DNA of 64,000 nucleotides from Notospermus geniculatus (Eukaryota > Nemertea > Pilidiophora > Heteronemertea > Lineidae). The stretch is taken from contig NMRB01000011.1 of the NCBI GenBank assembly GCA_002633025.1, forward strand, positions 202,060-266,059, given 5' to 3'. The notes beneath the pieces were generated by a model. It did no database searches and had not been told where the DNA came from. It saw only the letters and a program-made list of their open reading frames with translations. Made by a program: the position numbers and the translations under genes. Positions 45,716 through 58,252 of this stretch are shown here, in pieces (position 1 is the first letter of the stretch; every line of letters begins with the position of its first letter).

Positions 45716-45856
45716 AAATACATCAAATCAAATGGCACCAAATGATTACAGAAATTCTTATACTGAAATGAAACAAGTATGCCACATTTGAAAAGAAAGC
45801 AGCAATTTTGAATGATACAATGTACCAGATTTATGTGATAGGGTCGTCCTCTCAAC

Positions 45857-46069
45857 TTAAAGGAGCCCTATTGCCACTTTTTGTCGACAGCCGGCGCCAC
45901 CACGCTACTCTCCAACCTACGGGACTAACTACGTTGTCGGCGAATGGACCGATTTAGGCCTACTCCGTACATTTTGTAATGGATTTTTGTAGTTCGTGTT
46001 GCTGCTGCTAGGTGGCTCCCCCTACGTCGGCAAATTACCCATTAGAGATAGCATACCATGCTCCTTTAA
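45857..46069 (+). mobile_element. MITE, TTAAAGGAGC family, copy 3
   Basis: 213 bp with ends TTAAAGGAGC / GCTCCTTTAA; the most intact copy in the window. Confidence 0.8.
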
Positions 46070-46295
46070 AACGGACATCGATGATGTATCCGATTGCCTA
46101 AGTAAACTAGCTACTTACAAAGTATCCAGTCCCTGTATGCAGGGTCGGTCTGATGAATTGTATGATATGGGCTGTACTGTCAATAAATACAGACAGACAG
46201 TTAGAGACTATTTGACAGGCGAGTCCATCCTTCCCATGAAAATGTCCATGTTTTTTGTAATTCTTATTTTTGTTTTGAAGGCACAGGATTGATAC

Positions 46296-46417
46296 TAGGG
46301 AGGTTTCGCAAGCGCCCGGTTAGGCCATACGACAACGTTTATCTATTGTTTGGGTATACCCACACAATAGATAAACGTCGTCGTAGGGCCTAACCAGGCG
46401 CTTGCGAAACCTCCCTA
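46296..46417. mobile_element. 122-bp hairpin MITE with TAGGGAGGTTTCGC ends
   Basis: Arms of about 54 bp pair with about three mismatches around GGGTATACCC. If the terminal TA pair is the TSD, the element is 46298-46415. Confidence 0.8.
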
Positions 46418-47455
46418 CTGATGGTGATTGGTTGACAGACAAGGGGAAATGGAGGGACATGACAGAATTCGATAAACCACCTCAGTGCCGGCCATATTTT
46501 GACATTATGACGTCGAGTGCCATGACCAGAAAACCCAGACAACGATGTCAATTCCATGATGTAAGTTGTAATGTATTTTTTTCCTATTAACGTGGTGTCA
46601 CTGACAACGTAAACATTTGGCACTATGCATCATGATGTGCTGTCCCCTCTACCGGAAAGCGGCACTGAGGTTGTCAACAAATAACGATCTGAGAAAAAAA
46701 TTAAATAAATGTGAAAATGAAACAAACTGCATTCTCAACCCTCAATGCTTACCACGTGCAACAAATTACTATACGTTTGCTTGTATTTCAGAATCTTTCA
46801 GAAAATTCCATGTGCAATCTGAGACATGCTACATGTACATGGAAGTCCTGCTTATGCCTGAAAACAATTTTGAAACACTATTGCTCCCTTCCCAAACACC
46901 ACATGCCCCCCTCACATACTGTTGAGTTCTAGCCGATAGACAACACATCTTAAAGCTACGTTTATATGACACGTAATACATGTAAGTGGAATACGGATCG
47001 CGGAAACGGAACACGGAATAGACATCTGTTCGCTCCAAGCCACTTCCATTCATCCATTAATCTGCACGTGGTACGTTGTTTGCGGATAGGCGGACCGTGT
47101 AAAGACTGATCACTCGGTGTAGTGATTTTTCCGTTCGGAATAAAAATCCACGCACTACAGAACACTGTGATCGGACAAAACCAGCGACATCCTTACAAAA
47201 CCAGAAGTGATACTGCATGCAGATAAATGGAACACGCGGAATGTTTACCGCGTTCCGTATACTGGGTTCCGTTTCCGTGATCCGCATTCTGCTTACCACG
47301 TGTCAGGTAAACGTAGTTTAAGTTGTCATTCCTTGTGTACACCAAGGCTTTAAAAAAAGTTAAGTTCTTCTGCCACTAAACCTCATCCTCGAATTTTCCC
47401 TATCAATGCCTTTTGACTGACATCAGATCAGGAGTGACCAGATGTGGGCCATCCT

Positions 47456-47739
47456 GGGCGTATTCGAATTCTGCGTTCTTGACAACATTCATGCTGACCC
47501 AGTTCATGTAGTTGCTGACTCAACTCGAGAACGGCTGAGTCTTGAACGCCGAGAACGCAACCCGAGTCAGGCCACGAGTGTGTTCTTCTCACTCCCCACT
47601 CAGCGGAGGGTTGAGGAGAACACGTTCCTGGCCCGACTCAGGTTGCGTTCTCGGCGTTCGAGACTGACATTCTCGAGTTGAGTCAACATGAACTGGGTCA
47701 GCACGAATGTTGTCAAGAATGGGATTCGAATACGCCCCC
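47456..47739. mobile_element. Foldback element with GGGCGTATTCGAATTC ends
   Basis: The left arm (about 47456-47585) and right arm (about 47625-47739) carry GACAACATTC / GAATGTTGTC, CTCAACTCGAGAA / TTCTCGAGTTGAG and CGCCGAGAACGCAACC / GGTTGCGTTCTCGGCG. Confidence 0.8.
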
Positions 47740-48058
47740 GAGTTGCCCATAGAAAGCCAACTTGTGGGCGAAAACTCTCACGTGGAGTGGTGGCTTTAGC
47801 ATGTTTAGGATTGTCATATAACAGTCCAAGGGACAAAAATGCATAGCAAATCAACAAATAAACTTGTTAAGAAGTGAAACATTTAGAAAACTATAGCAAC
47901 AATATCTAGTGGGTAAGAGCCTGTGTTGAGGTATGAAACAGCATTTTTTTTTCTTTTTCAAAACAAAAGAAGAAACAGAGGTCTACTGCGGAAAAAAATG
48001 TTTGAAAATGTTTTAGAGAATGGTGTTAATCTCTTAACTGTAAACAAACACATTTAAA

Positions 48059-48251
48059 TACTGTAAACCGTTTTATTTTCGCGATTTTCGCGTTCAAGGG
48101 TCAAAACGCGAACATAAATCCCGCGAAAATTACTCTTCTTATTATTCTTTTGAAGCTGAAGGGTTCCAATCGCAAATATTTATTCTTCGCGAATTCGCAG
48201 ATCACCAAAATCGCGAACATTTAGCGTCGTGAAAATATCACGGTTTACAGT
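48059..48251. mobile_element. TA-type MITE with CTGTAAACCG ends
   Basis: The ends are TACTGTAAACCG / CGGTTTACAGTA. The interior has repeated TTTTCGCG and CGCGAA motifs. Confidence 0.8.
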
Positions 48252-48318
48252 AGCCAAAACTTATTATGATTTGGGTGTCATGAACAGGACAGTAGTAAAC
48301 AGGTACCTCTGCGCGGCA

Positions 48319-48441
48319 GTGTTCTCCACGGATTTTTAAAAGGTTTCCAGGAACATCAGGAACTAGAACGGGGCATTCAGACCTTGTCTTCAACGGAATT
48401 GGGTACCTTTTGAACCTCCGAAGAACTGTGGAGAACACTGC
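48319..48441. mobile_element. Small MITE with CAGTGTTCTCCAC ends
   Basis: 13-bp inverted ends CAGTGTTCTCCAC / GTGGAGAACACTG. Related ends occur at about 55466-55803. Confidence 0.65.
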
Positions 48442-48463
48442 CCCAGAAAACAGAAATCCTTAC

Positions 48464-48575
48464 CTCCAGGGGGGGCCAGGGGGTGTCTGTGGTTTTGGGG
48501 TAAGAGGCTGCCACGACGCCGACTAACTGGAAGGCCAGGAGTAGGGAGCACCACTTCATCACTTGTCCAACAATG
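48464..48575 (-). CDS. Possible coding exon, unassigned (weak WDR59 candidate)
   Basis: An open stretch is bounded by an acceptor (GGTGTTACAG) and a strong donor (GTAAGG). One frame reads GQVMKWCSLLLAF followed by a segment ending DTPWPPLE. The spacing from KW to PW resembles the QVW...PW region of WDR59, and the position fits an upstream WDR59 exon. However, identity is low, and the same frame also looks like a signal peptide starting MMKWC. A small repeat with GTTCTCCAC ends (48319-48441) sits just downstream. Confidence 0.25.
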
Positions 48576-49859
48576 CTGTAACACCCGATAGCAGTGGTGA
48601 CGAATTAATTTTGGGCACGCTTGAAAATTTTTGGGCATGCTTGAAAATGAGGTCAATATTCCCATCATTGGAACATGCCAGTGGGATATTTTCCTCTTTT
48701 TGGGGGGTGGGGTGTTTCAGTTGGGGACAGAAATCATCAAACAGACTTTAATCTTGGCTTTGGACTTCCCAGAAATCCTGTGTGAAGACCTGCTAACAAT
48801 GAAGCCAGGCGTACATCACACTTGTGACTGGAAGTAGCTGATCTGATCAGTCACTGGTGATGTACACACTGCGCGCACATCGCAATTTCAGCAACTCAGT
48901 AAAACTAGGAGGATCCAATCAGTCGTCATGTCCTGACCGCATACATCGCACTTGCGACTGGCAGCAACTCAGGTAACATCCGGGGCGTTGACTAGATATA
49001 TAACTAGATAACCATTATTATTTGGGTAAGAGTGGGGTCTAACTTAGAATTAGAAAGCAGAGCAGTTTAAGGTCAGAGGTTATAGAGATCAGTGGCCAGT
49101 GGAACCATTGGCAATGTAGTGCATAACAATAGTTGAGACAGAGGCAAGGTGTTCTCATTTAACACTTAAGCAAGATTAGAAACTATCTAGTAGATAAAGC
49201 AGTCAAAAAGTGAGGGTGGCCTGACGTGAGATGAATGCCTGGTGGAATACTAAATGATAAGCGAAGTCCTTTGATCCCGGTTGACTACAAGCCTGATATT
49301 GGGTTAGTGACAAAACACGGAATGAAACGAAACAAAATGAAATCCTTGAAATTATTGAAATGGGACTCACAAGGAATTTGAGAACTAATGTAGGCCTAGT
49401 TAAGTGTCATTATGTTGCAGATGTATGCTTCCGCCTTGAGATCAGTTTTTTCCGACGTACCACACAAAATCAAATTATTATTTTAAAATCAATCAGAATC
49501 ATCATGTACGAAATTCCCTTCGGTGCTCCTCAAGTTACCACCAGTTTTTGTTCTGCGTTTTCTTCACTCATTCGGTTGGTGCATAAAGCAAGCATCAATG
49601 TCGAGTGGAGAGCAGACGTTTGACGTCATCAGTCGTGTACCAGTGACGTCACCAAACTTCCTTAAATGGAATAGTGCGCAGCCGTCGCGGGCCGTTTTAT
49701 TCGGCGTCTTCTCTTGACGTAGTATCATCAGTTGCACTTTGAATGAAATGAATGAAGGACATCAATTAAAGTTCCTCTTTTTTATGTGATTGTTCTTCGA
49801 TTTTTATTTAACAAATTGCGGGCCCAGATCGTCAGAACATCGAGCATATTCTATGTTAA

Positions 49860-50301
49860 NNNNNNNNNNNNNNNNNNNNNNNNNNNNNNNNNNNNNNNNN
49901 NNNNNNNNNNNNNNNNNNNNNNNNNNNNNNNNNNNNNNNNNNNNNNNNNNNNNNNNNNNNNNNNNNNNNNNNNNNNNNNNNNNNNNNNNNNNNNNNNNNN
50001 NNNNNNNNNNNNNNNNNNNNNNNNNNNNNNNNNNNNNNNNNNNNNNNNNNNNNNNNNNNNNNNNNNNNNNNNNNNNNNNNNNNNNNNNNNNNNNNNNNNN
50101 NNNNNNNNNNNNNNNNNNNNNNNNNNNNNNNNNNNNNNNNNNNNNNNNNNNNNNNNNNNNNNNNNNNNNNNNNNNNNNNNNNNNNNNNNNNNNNNNNNNN
50201 NNNNNNNNNNNNNNNNNNNNNNNNNNNNNNNNNNNNNNNNNNNNNNNNNNNNNNNNNNNNNNNNNNNNNNNNNNNNNNNNNNNNNNNNNNNNNNNNNNNN
50301 N
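49860..50301. other. Assembly gap
   Basis: A run of 442 N. Nothing can be said about its content; a missing WDR59 exon could lie here. Confidence 0.99.
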
Positions 50302-51195
50302 CAGGTTTCTCAGGGACTGACCTCCTTTCATGTTCCTATATTAAATCAACCAGAAAATAAATCCCAGAACATCAGTTTTTGGTTGAAATGTCAGAAATTC
50401 GACTGTCTACATTTTTTGATACCCCTTGTATACTGCAAGATTATGTAATACCAATTTTCATTATATTTTGGTTTCTCGTCTTTCTGCACAACCCAGCTGC
50501 AAGTTTTAATTCATGATTTCACTTTTTAGGATGAGAAATCCAACAAAACATTGGAGATATAGAAGTGTACAAGTAATTTTTGGTCCTGGAAAATCACATT
50601 GTTACATCATATACTCAGGGCGTAAAATGGAATCTCAAAATTTCTTGTTCAGTTCATAGTGGGCATGCTTACGCATGTTATATACAAGTTTTGAAAGGAT
50701 TTATCAAAAATTATAACATCCACAGCCCTTTTTCAAAGTGTACAAATAATTCTTGGCTACACTGTAAATATCGGTATTATACATGTAACAAGATGCAAAT
50801 AAAATTGATGCAAATTATGCCCATTTCGATGATTTCATTTCGTTTCATTTCATTCCGGGTTTTATCACTAACCCTGATATTCTACATGGCAGCAAAGAAA
50901 ATTCTAAAAGAAGGCAAGACAACAAAGGTGATAGATTTTCAAGACAAACTTAGGAACGACCAAACACACTTGACTTAGGAAATGTAACGGGATGAAATGG
51001 ACATGATTCCTCTTGAAATAAGAACAAGTAGAGTTGATTGACCTTAGATTTAGAAATACCAATGTCCTAGTCCAAAACCAGTGGATAAGAATTCTACAGC
51101 GCGCCCCATAAAGTTCCCAGGTACCAAAACAAAATAACATGCGAAGACAAGCGTAAGGAAGCCTTCACATGGATGAACAAGAGGGAAAGTGCTTA

Positions 51196-51450
51196 GCACA
51201 GAAAGTCCGATAATGCTTTCGGGGCCTATCGGCGGTTTAATTAATGGGAAAATGTGTTATAACTAGGCCTAACTGCTGATAAGCGCAGGTAGCACTATCG
51301 GACTTTCCATGCTGTCGGCCCAGGGCTGACCACACAGAAAGTCCGAAAAGTGCTACCAGCGCCTATCGGCAGGTAGTTGTAACACATTTTCCCATTAACT
51401 AAATCGTCGATAGGCGGCGCTGGAAGCGCTATCAGACGACTTTCTGTGCG
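51196..51450. repeat. Two adjacent foldback units with CACAGAAAGTCCGA ends
   Basis: Units at about 51196-51312 and 51330-51450 each start with ACAGAAAGTCCGA and end with its near complement. Both contain GGGAAAATGTGTTA in opposite orientation. Confidence 0.75.
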
Positions 51451-52611
51451 GTCGGCGTAGATTACCGGTACATCAATACTCCCTGGCTCACTCAAACTAT
51501 CACTACCCAAGTCACAAAATTTTGATACCCGCCCATTATTTTTTCCACCACCACCCGTCGAGACTGTGCATCAAAGAAATCTAGTCACCTCCTGATCGGA
51601 GCCTCTCTTCCACAGACCAAACCCGTTTGACTTTAGCTGACAAGGAATATGAACTAGGTTAGGAGACGACTGTAAGTCCGTGGCTCAGGTTATACATCTT
51701 GCGAACATCATGGGTTCTTATTGCTCGCTCCCTTCGTCACCGCACCCCCCTGAGGTCATTCGCTGGAATCGGTGGAGTATCGATGCCCTTAAGGCAAACG
51801 TTCATCACCCCACTGCCCCATTGCAAGTTGGCGGGTAACTGATACACATCAACTACATGTACACAGATTTGAACAAAGCTGACTTAGCAAGTCAACATGA
51901 AATTAACTCCAGCGGTGTTATTCTGTTTCATGACGTGGCAGAAAATGATATACCGGTACATTCTGTGCGATGCATGTAGGCTAGGCTGAACTCAACTTAG
52001 GTTGAAATATCGTTGGAATATCCATGTCAGTAGCTTGGCTGCGAAACACCATATGTATTACATAGGCCATTATACGTGTGACGAATCTCTTGTTAGGTTG
52101 AGTTGGGGAAGTTGTGCTAGTTCAGCACTGTGTTGTGCGTGATACTACGATACAATCTACGTATAATGCCTGTCATCTTAAGGCGACTCAGAATGGCTTT
52201 CGCTGATTGGGAGCCTTTCTTTCGGTGCCTCCTACTCCAGGAAATGTAGCCAATGATCTCACGGGTTGTGTGCGGTGACAAAGTAAGCGAGCGCTAAGAA
52301 CCCCTGATGTTCTCAGGATGAAGTTACAGGAAGATGCTGCCAACACGTATGTGCTAATTGTGATTAAATATGATAATGAGTAGGCAAAGCAGCTATCCCG
52401 CACCTTAGTGTAAAATTCAGTGATAATCACGCCCAGTTTTTATAACTACTAGTAGTTCTATTTTGAATACGGACATCATGAACTTACTTGGGAGTACAAC
52501 TACTCTATAACCTGTATACTAGAATGTAAATTATCGAAGATAAGACAGATGAAATAAATGATTTGCCTTGTTGATTTTTACACATATACAGCCATTGGTC
52601 ATGCATGCTTC

Positions 52612-52704
52612 ATTCTAGAACTAAAAACAGGCCAACTTTTCAATTCTAGAACTAGAAAGAGGCCAACTTTTCAATTCTAGAACTAGAAACAGGCCAACTT
52701 TTCA
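52612..52704. repeat. 31-bp tandem repeat, three units
   Basis: The units contain ATTCTAGAACTAGAAA followed by AGGCCAACTTTTCA. TTCTAGAA occurs at 52613, 52644 and 52675. Confidence 0.9.
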
Positions 52705-52889
52705 TCAGAGTATCTGCAGGATATGATATGTCATCCACCGATCATTCAAATCCTGCCATGCCTCAAATGGTAAATGGCAGTATCTCTGGTTAGTGGGAGG
52801 ATGTTTGATTGAAGCACTTGATGGTACAAGATAGAGCTATTACATCAATCAACTGACAACTTCCCAGATGGTACACGATAGAGCTATTA

Positions 52890-53443
52890 GAGAGGTTGCG
52901 CAGCTTTCTGATTCCGACCCCGGCTTCAACTACGAGAATGAATTGCAGTCCGCTGTAGACGTCCTTGATAAAAACGATTTGATAGACATTTGCAAATCGT
53001 AAAATGCCATAACTTTGTGGCAGAATAATTTTGACTCGTAATCGGAAGTGCACGTAAATCGCAAATATTATAGTCGTGTTTCAAGTCGTAACGATTAGGA
53101 TTATGACTTCAATATTCATTATTTATCCGCACTTTCGATTTCCAAGGCCATATTTTTCTGCCTTCAATTTATGGTGTTTGACGAATAGGAGTTATCAGCG
53201 AGTTGACCAATAGATGTCACTACCGCACAATTCAATGCATATAGCGGACCCAGTCATTATTGATCGAGCAGCGATCACGTAGATTTTTCTGTACATTGGT
53301 CCGCTAGAACTTTGCTGCCATCTGTTGGCAATATGCACGGCTGGAAACTTCTATCAAATCGTTTTTATCAAGGATGTCCATAGCGGACTGCAATTCATTC
53401 TCGTAGTTGAAGTGGGAGTCGGGCCGCTGCGCAACCTCTCTGT
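52890..53443. mobile_element. Foldback with AGAGAGGTTGCGCAGC arms
   Basis: Arms of about 95 bp (52890-52987 and 53352-53443) share CAACTACGAGAATGAATTGC. The loop holds a reversed AATAGGAGC-family MITE (53184-53343). Confidence 0.78.
53184..53343 (-). mobile_element. MITE, AATAGGAGC family, copy 3 (reverse, partial)
   Basis: The plus strand is the reverse complement of 3481-3652 over TTTGCTGCCATCTGTTGGCA and CATTATTGATCGAGCAGC. The end next to the foldback arm is degraded. Confidence 0.7.
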
Positions 53444-53886
53444 TAACTGACAACTTCCCACTAATCACAAGTGGCTTTTACCATTTGAGGGGACCGAAGA
53501 TCTCTCTCCTCATGGCTTTGTGATAGCAGCATTCTCTGTGAGACGAATCACAATACAACTGATTCTTTTTGCCAACAGATGGCGCACAGGTTGATGGGCC
53601 AAATCTAGAATGAAACATGCATGACTAGAGAAAAGGGACTTACTGACACTATAGCCATGCACTACTGAATCCAGTGGCTGGAACAAGTAGTTTGAATCGC
53701 TCTGAGGACAAAATGAAGAACATGCTGAGAAATGAGACAATGCAAGCTGTGACCAGAACATGGAGGGGGAAGAATACGTGGAAGATATGGCAGAGAGGCG
53801 GCACTTTACAAAGAGTGTAACATGTGGAAGGTTCCTGGTTGGACTGAATCTTCTAATAGACGATTCTCAAATTCGCACACTTGCGC

Positions 53887-54290
53887 GAAACTCAAAAACA
53901 CTTCATATTCAAGATACTCAGTTTCTCAAAACGTGATGTGACTTTTGGTACATGTACATGTAGCAATAGACCAATCTCAAATCGACGTAAACGACAAAGA
54001 TCTGCGCACTTCCGCCGAGATCCCAACCAGAACCTTGATCTGAAACCGGGTGACGTAACGCAATCCTTGATTTAGCAATGGCTGACCCTGGCACAACGTC
54101 ATCAAAGTCACTCTCATCCGATTGTCTGCATCACATCATTCAGCTTCAGATTGAGGTTATGGTTGAGATTTCGGCAGAAGTGCGCAGATCTTTGTCCTTT
54201 ATGTCAATTTGAGAACGGTCTACTGCTATCGAAAGTCACATCACGTTTTGAGAAACTCAGTATCTTGAATGAAGTGTTTTTGAGAGTTTT
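53887..54290. mobile_element. Foldback with nested TA-type MITE
   Basis: The outer arms (about 53887-53946 and 54232-54290) share CTCAGTTTCTCAAAACGTGA. The loop has been entered by the element at 53969-54220. Confidence 0.78.
53969..54220. mobile_element. MITE, GACCGTTCTCAAAT family, nested copy
   Basis: 252 bp with ends GACCAATCTCAAAT / AATTTGAGAACGGTC, flanked by TA (53967-53968 and 54221-54222). Confidence 0.8.
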
Positions 54291-54626
54291 ATCAGCTTGA
54301 TGAGATCCAGAATTCAATTTTTGAACTCAAATTGATTCCTTCATCTTCTTCACAATCAAGGTCACAAAGGAGCGGTCTAGGCCCCTAGTCCTCTGGAGGC
54401 CATATCTCCCACGTTGAAATGTTGACTGACAACACTGGTAGGTAGAGAAGGGAGTGTACAGTGGTATCTTGCTTTGGTAGGAGACTGCAGTCAGCTTTAC
54501 CTGGCATTTGACCAGTACCACCCATTTGAAACTGGTCTGCTCACACATGCAGAAGTTACCACCTTCCAGTTAGTGCCCCTGCTCCTCACTTTTAATGCAA
54601 AAACATTCAGTATCACTAATCGCCCA

Positions 54627-54985
54627 ATGGGGACCCAGAGGAACTAACGTCACGACGTGGCGCTGCGACCGGTGCGGCCGAAGTTTCTTGTTTCTAACAT
54701 TATTTCCATTTATTTCTGATGTGAAGTCAACCCTTTTGTTTCGGTCGCCTGGAATTAAAATTTACATCATCTTGTAGCAGATGAAAATTTCTGCATTTTT
54801 CGGTGCTTTTTTACTTAAAATGAAGAGATAGGATGGCGATAATTACAATGTCTTTATCTCATTATTCCTGTAGAAACATGTACAGCTCATTTTTCATGCC
54901 GCAACGTCAACACTCAAAACGACGTACACGATGTCGTTTCGGTCACAGCGCCGACCTGTCGGGATAAACGCCACGCCAGTTCCTC
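54627..54985 (+). repeat. Interspersed repeat related to 45360-45715
   Basis: Diverged second copy; it shares CTAACGTCACGACGTGGCGC and AAAATGAAGAGATA with the first. The borders are approximate. Confidence 0.65.
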
Positions 54986-55465
54986 ATTTTTTCAGTATAT
55001 GTTTCATATTGTTGCCTGCTTCTGGCTTTGCGGACCAAAAAAAGCAAAAGCATGACATCATGGGTCATATGATTAAAGAGTAGCAAATGATTTTACTTGA
55101 ATTTTGCAATACAAATGCACTAGGCAATGCTGTACAAATCTGAAGTAAAAGCATTTGCTCGTATTTATTCATATGACCCCATGTCTTTATCCAAAGCAAA
55201 AATATTCAAGGAGACAGGAGACAGACGCATGGTGGAAAGAATGCAAGTGTGGGATTTGAAAGAATGGGAAACAGGTCGAAAGAGCAAGTTTGCAGAAAGG
55301 TGAACAAAAGAGTGTTAAAATTTGCACATGACTTCATAATTATCATCTGATTCTTTATGTCTAGGAAGCAAGTACTGAACTCAGCCACTGTGGACAGAGC
55401 ATGCATTTGCTCTCAAGATTTTTGACTTCCAGGACTTTTCATAGTTTCATAATCAAGGCTACACA

Positions 55466-55803
55466 GAGTTCTCCACAGGGTTTGAAACAGACCGGGCGCT
55501 GGTGACATCACACGGTTACTGATATCGGAAGCCACTGCCGCACACACGTCCTCAGCGGGGGGTCTGGGGGCCTCGCCCAGAAAAAATTCAAAATCTAGAA
55601 GCCCTGAAATGGGATTTCCCAGCATTTCGGAACACAAATCTAGCTCCTGTCGGTGCTTGCAAAACATCAGTATTATGCAAAGTGAATAATTTTGACCGGG
55701 CGGCAATTTTTTTGACCGGACAGCAGATTTTTAGACCGGGCGCTGAGATCAATCCTGTGTTTTAGAACGGGCGCTGCGCCCGTTCTGATACACTAGTGGA
55801 GAA
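55466..55803. mobile_element. MITE with GTTCTCCAC ends
   Basis: GTTCTCCACAGGGTTTGAAA on the left pairs with GTGGAGAACC on the right. The interior has repeated GACCGGGCG motifs and a GGGGGGTCTGGGGGCCTCGC block shared with the 5-bp-TSD family. Confidence 0.6.
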
Positions 55804-56870
55804 CCCCGACGTATTGTAAAAGTTTCAGTAAAGCACTCAGAATCAGGAAAGTGTTGTCTTTTTTAGGAAATCACAAATTCGGGAGTAAGTTTTATGCTAA
55901 CTTTACAGGAATATTACAGCATTTACATTACAGCATTTACAGTTACTGGTATTTACATTCAACTTTGTACAGATAGACTGAAAAAGTCATTGAAGTCTAA
56001 TCTTTCCAAATAATTGTGGGGGGGGGGGATATAAAGGGAAGACCAATTTATCTTAAATCTCATGCTATGCTCTTATTTAAAGAGAAAATTTCGAACTATG
56101 AAAATCCAGTCACCATGGATCTGTAAATCTGTAAACTGCAGATCTTAAAACACCAGATCTTCATGTAGAAAATGATAATGACTGTCATGGGCACCAAAAC
56201 CATAAGTACGTGCACCTTACATGCCTTATTGTGGAATTCAAGAACACCACCAGAGAGTGCCACAGGTGGGAGACAGTTGGCAGAATTATGATATACCAGG
56301 GTACATTCTAGAATCTCTTATAGAGGGAGCATCCGACACACACACAACATGAAGACACTGCCTAATGACTAGAGCTCATACAGAAAACTTTCTACATCCA
56401 TTAAGGCTCAAATATCAGCAGCAGGTCAATTGCAGGGAATGATCATTTCAATTTCAATTCAAATTCAGAAGTTGCCGAGCAATTTTCTGGGGTCAAATTC
56501 GAAATATGATTAAAACGATCTACAGATTTACAGTTGGTTTGTTTGGAAGTGTAGCCATCTGAAGCTCGAGTCACCTGGAGCCCAGGTTGCCTAAAGAATA
56601 AATAGACAAAATAGGTGTACCAGTTTTTGTACAACATCAGACCAAAGCACAAGCATAAAGAGAGAAGGCGTGACTGTGCTCATGACAGATCTGTGATGCA
56701 AGGCCTTTTATGTTGTCTCTGGTTCATGGCCTAGACAAGGCAGAGGGCAAGTTTAGAAATAATTTTGGCTCTGTCAGAGTTAAGTAGTGCCACATGCGTA
56801 AGGATCATCACAGCTGTTGGCAAAACAGGAACTAACAGGGATGCTTCATATTTCAGCGAGATGGTAGCCT

Positions 56871-58252
56871 TAAAGCCCCTTTCACACCGGGCCTACGTAG
56901 AGTTGCGTAGTGCAGCGTACCAACTACGCTGAGCTTACACTGCCCTGTGCTGGCCTGACGTAGCAATACGCCGTGGGATGCAAAGGGGTACACGAGATGG
57001 ACGCAAAAAATGAATTACGTTTAATTTTTTCACGTACTTTCGGTATAGAGCACTGGACGCAGAAAGTACGCAGTTTTTACACAAGTCTACGCAACACTAC
57101 GCTACTATTGCCTATGCAATAGTCTACAACAGTTAGACGAAAAATCCTTTGAGGCTGGCATAGTGTACTGTTACATATGAAGGGCGTAGCGTAAAAACTA
57201 TGTACTTTCTGCGTTCAGTGCTCTACGCCGAAAGTACACGAAACAATTAACACGTTGTATGCCAAAGACGAGAATCTGCGTCAAACGCTGCCAACCGTTG
57301 TATGCCAAAGACGCGAATTTTCGTCAAACCCACTTTCTTTCACCAGACGATAGGTGGCATCGTTGTGCTTCCGGGTGCCTAATAGTTCGTTCGAGTCACC
57401 ACGGGTTGGCGTGCTACAGATCAGCGAGTCCACGTGCTTACTACCCATTTTACTGTTATGGTGCGCAGGAAGTTGCATTTTTCTCCACTTTTTGCGCAGT
57501 TTCCGCAAAAAACAGTAAAATTCATGTTCTTCTCGACTTGTTTTCACTCCCCTACCTTTTATTGAACATATGCCGTGTTCACACTAGGGTTTTATATCGA
57601 ATCGAATTCGCAATAAAGGCCAATTCCGATATAACGCATCACACTCAATTCGAAATAGATAACTTTTATACCGATTTAACCAAACCGGTATTTGAATCGG
57701 TTTCGATTCGCATTAGCCAAATCCAAATAGTTATGCACTGCACAGTATACATTCAACATGTTCAATGTGGGCCTAACGTCATGACGTAGTTTATTTCGGG
57801 TTGAGTGTGACGCGTTTTGTTTCGAATCGAAATCGGTTGTTGTAATGTGACCCGAGCCGGCGTAACCAAATCGATTTCCGTATTTCGATTTACGGAAACC
57901 GATTTCGATTCGCAATAGGTGTGAACGCAGCATTTGAATAAATAGTATCATTGGAAAGCTTGTCTTCTCTTCTTTCATTTGGTATATAGCAAAAGGTGAT
58001 TCGTTACATGTACTATGTAATGCAGCAGGGTGAAGGATGGTGAAATTCCCTGAAATCGTTGGCACACTGGGGGGAAAACCCAAAAAATGCCGTTGGCATA
58101 CAAGGTGTTAAACATGTTTAATTTTCTTTGCATCCATCACGCAAACCCCTTTGCGTCCCTCGGCGTATTGCCACGTAGGCCAGCGTAGGCACAGCGCAGG
58201 GCACTTTAAGTTCTACGAAACTCTACATAGGCCCGGTGTGAAAGGGGCTTTA
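56871..58252. mobile_element. 1.4-kb non-autonomous element, TAAAGCCCCTTTCACACCGG ends
   Basis: About 40 bp of each end are complementary (GGGCCTACGTAGAGTT / CTCTACATAGGCCC). The interior is rich in CTACGC/GCGTAG and has inverted ACTTTCTGCG segments. It contains the element at 57570-57932. Open frames inside (57259-57789, 57676-58083) have no transposase motif that I recognise. Confidence 0.7.
57570..57932. mobile_element. MITE with GTGTTCACAC ends, nested
   Basis: The ends are ATGCCGTGTTCACACTA / AGGTGTGAACGCAGCAT. The interior has many TTCGATTCG / CGAATCGAA repeats. The TSD is not clear. Confidence 0.65.

Noticed and set aside
48305-48424. Apparent second exon with acceptor TCTCCACAG and donor GTACCTG
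   Set aside because: It falls within a small repeat with CAGTGTTCTCCAC ends; the splice-like signals are part of its terminal repeat.
49790-50448. Open frames of 175-220 codons
   Set aside because: They consist almost entirely of the N gap.
56443-56652. Open frame after a good pyrimidine-rich acceptor (minus strand)
   Set aside because: The peptide (QPGLQVTRASDGYTSKQ...) is not recognisable and no convincing donor follows.
57259-58083. Long open frames on both strands inside the 1.4-kb element
   Set aside because: No transposase motif; the frames are caused by TTCGATTCG-type repeats lacking stops.
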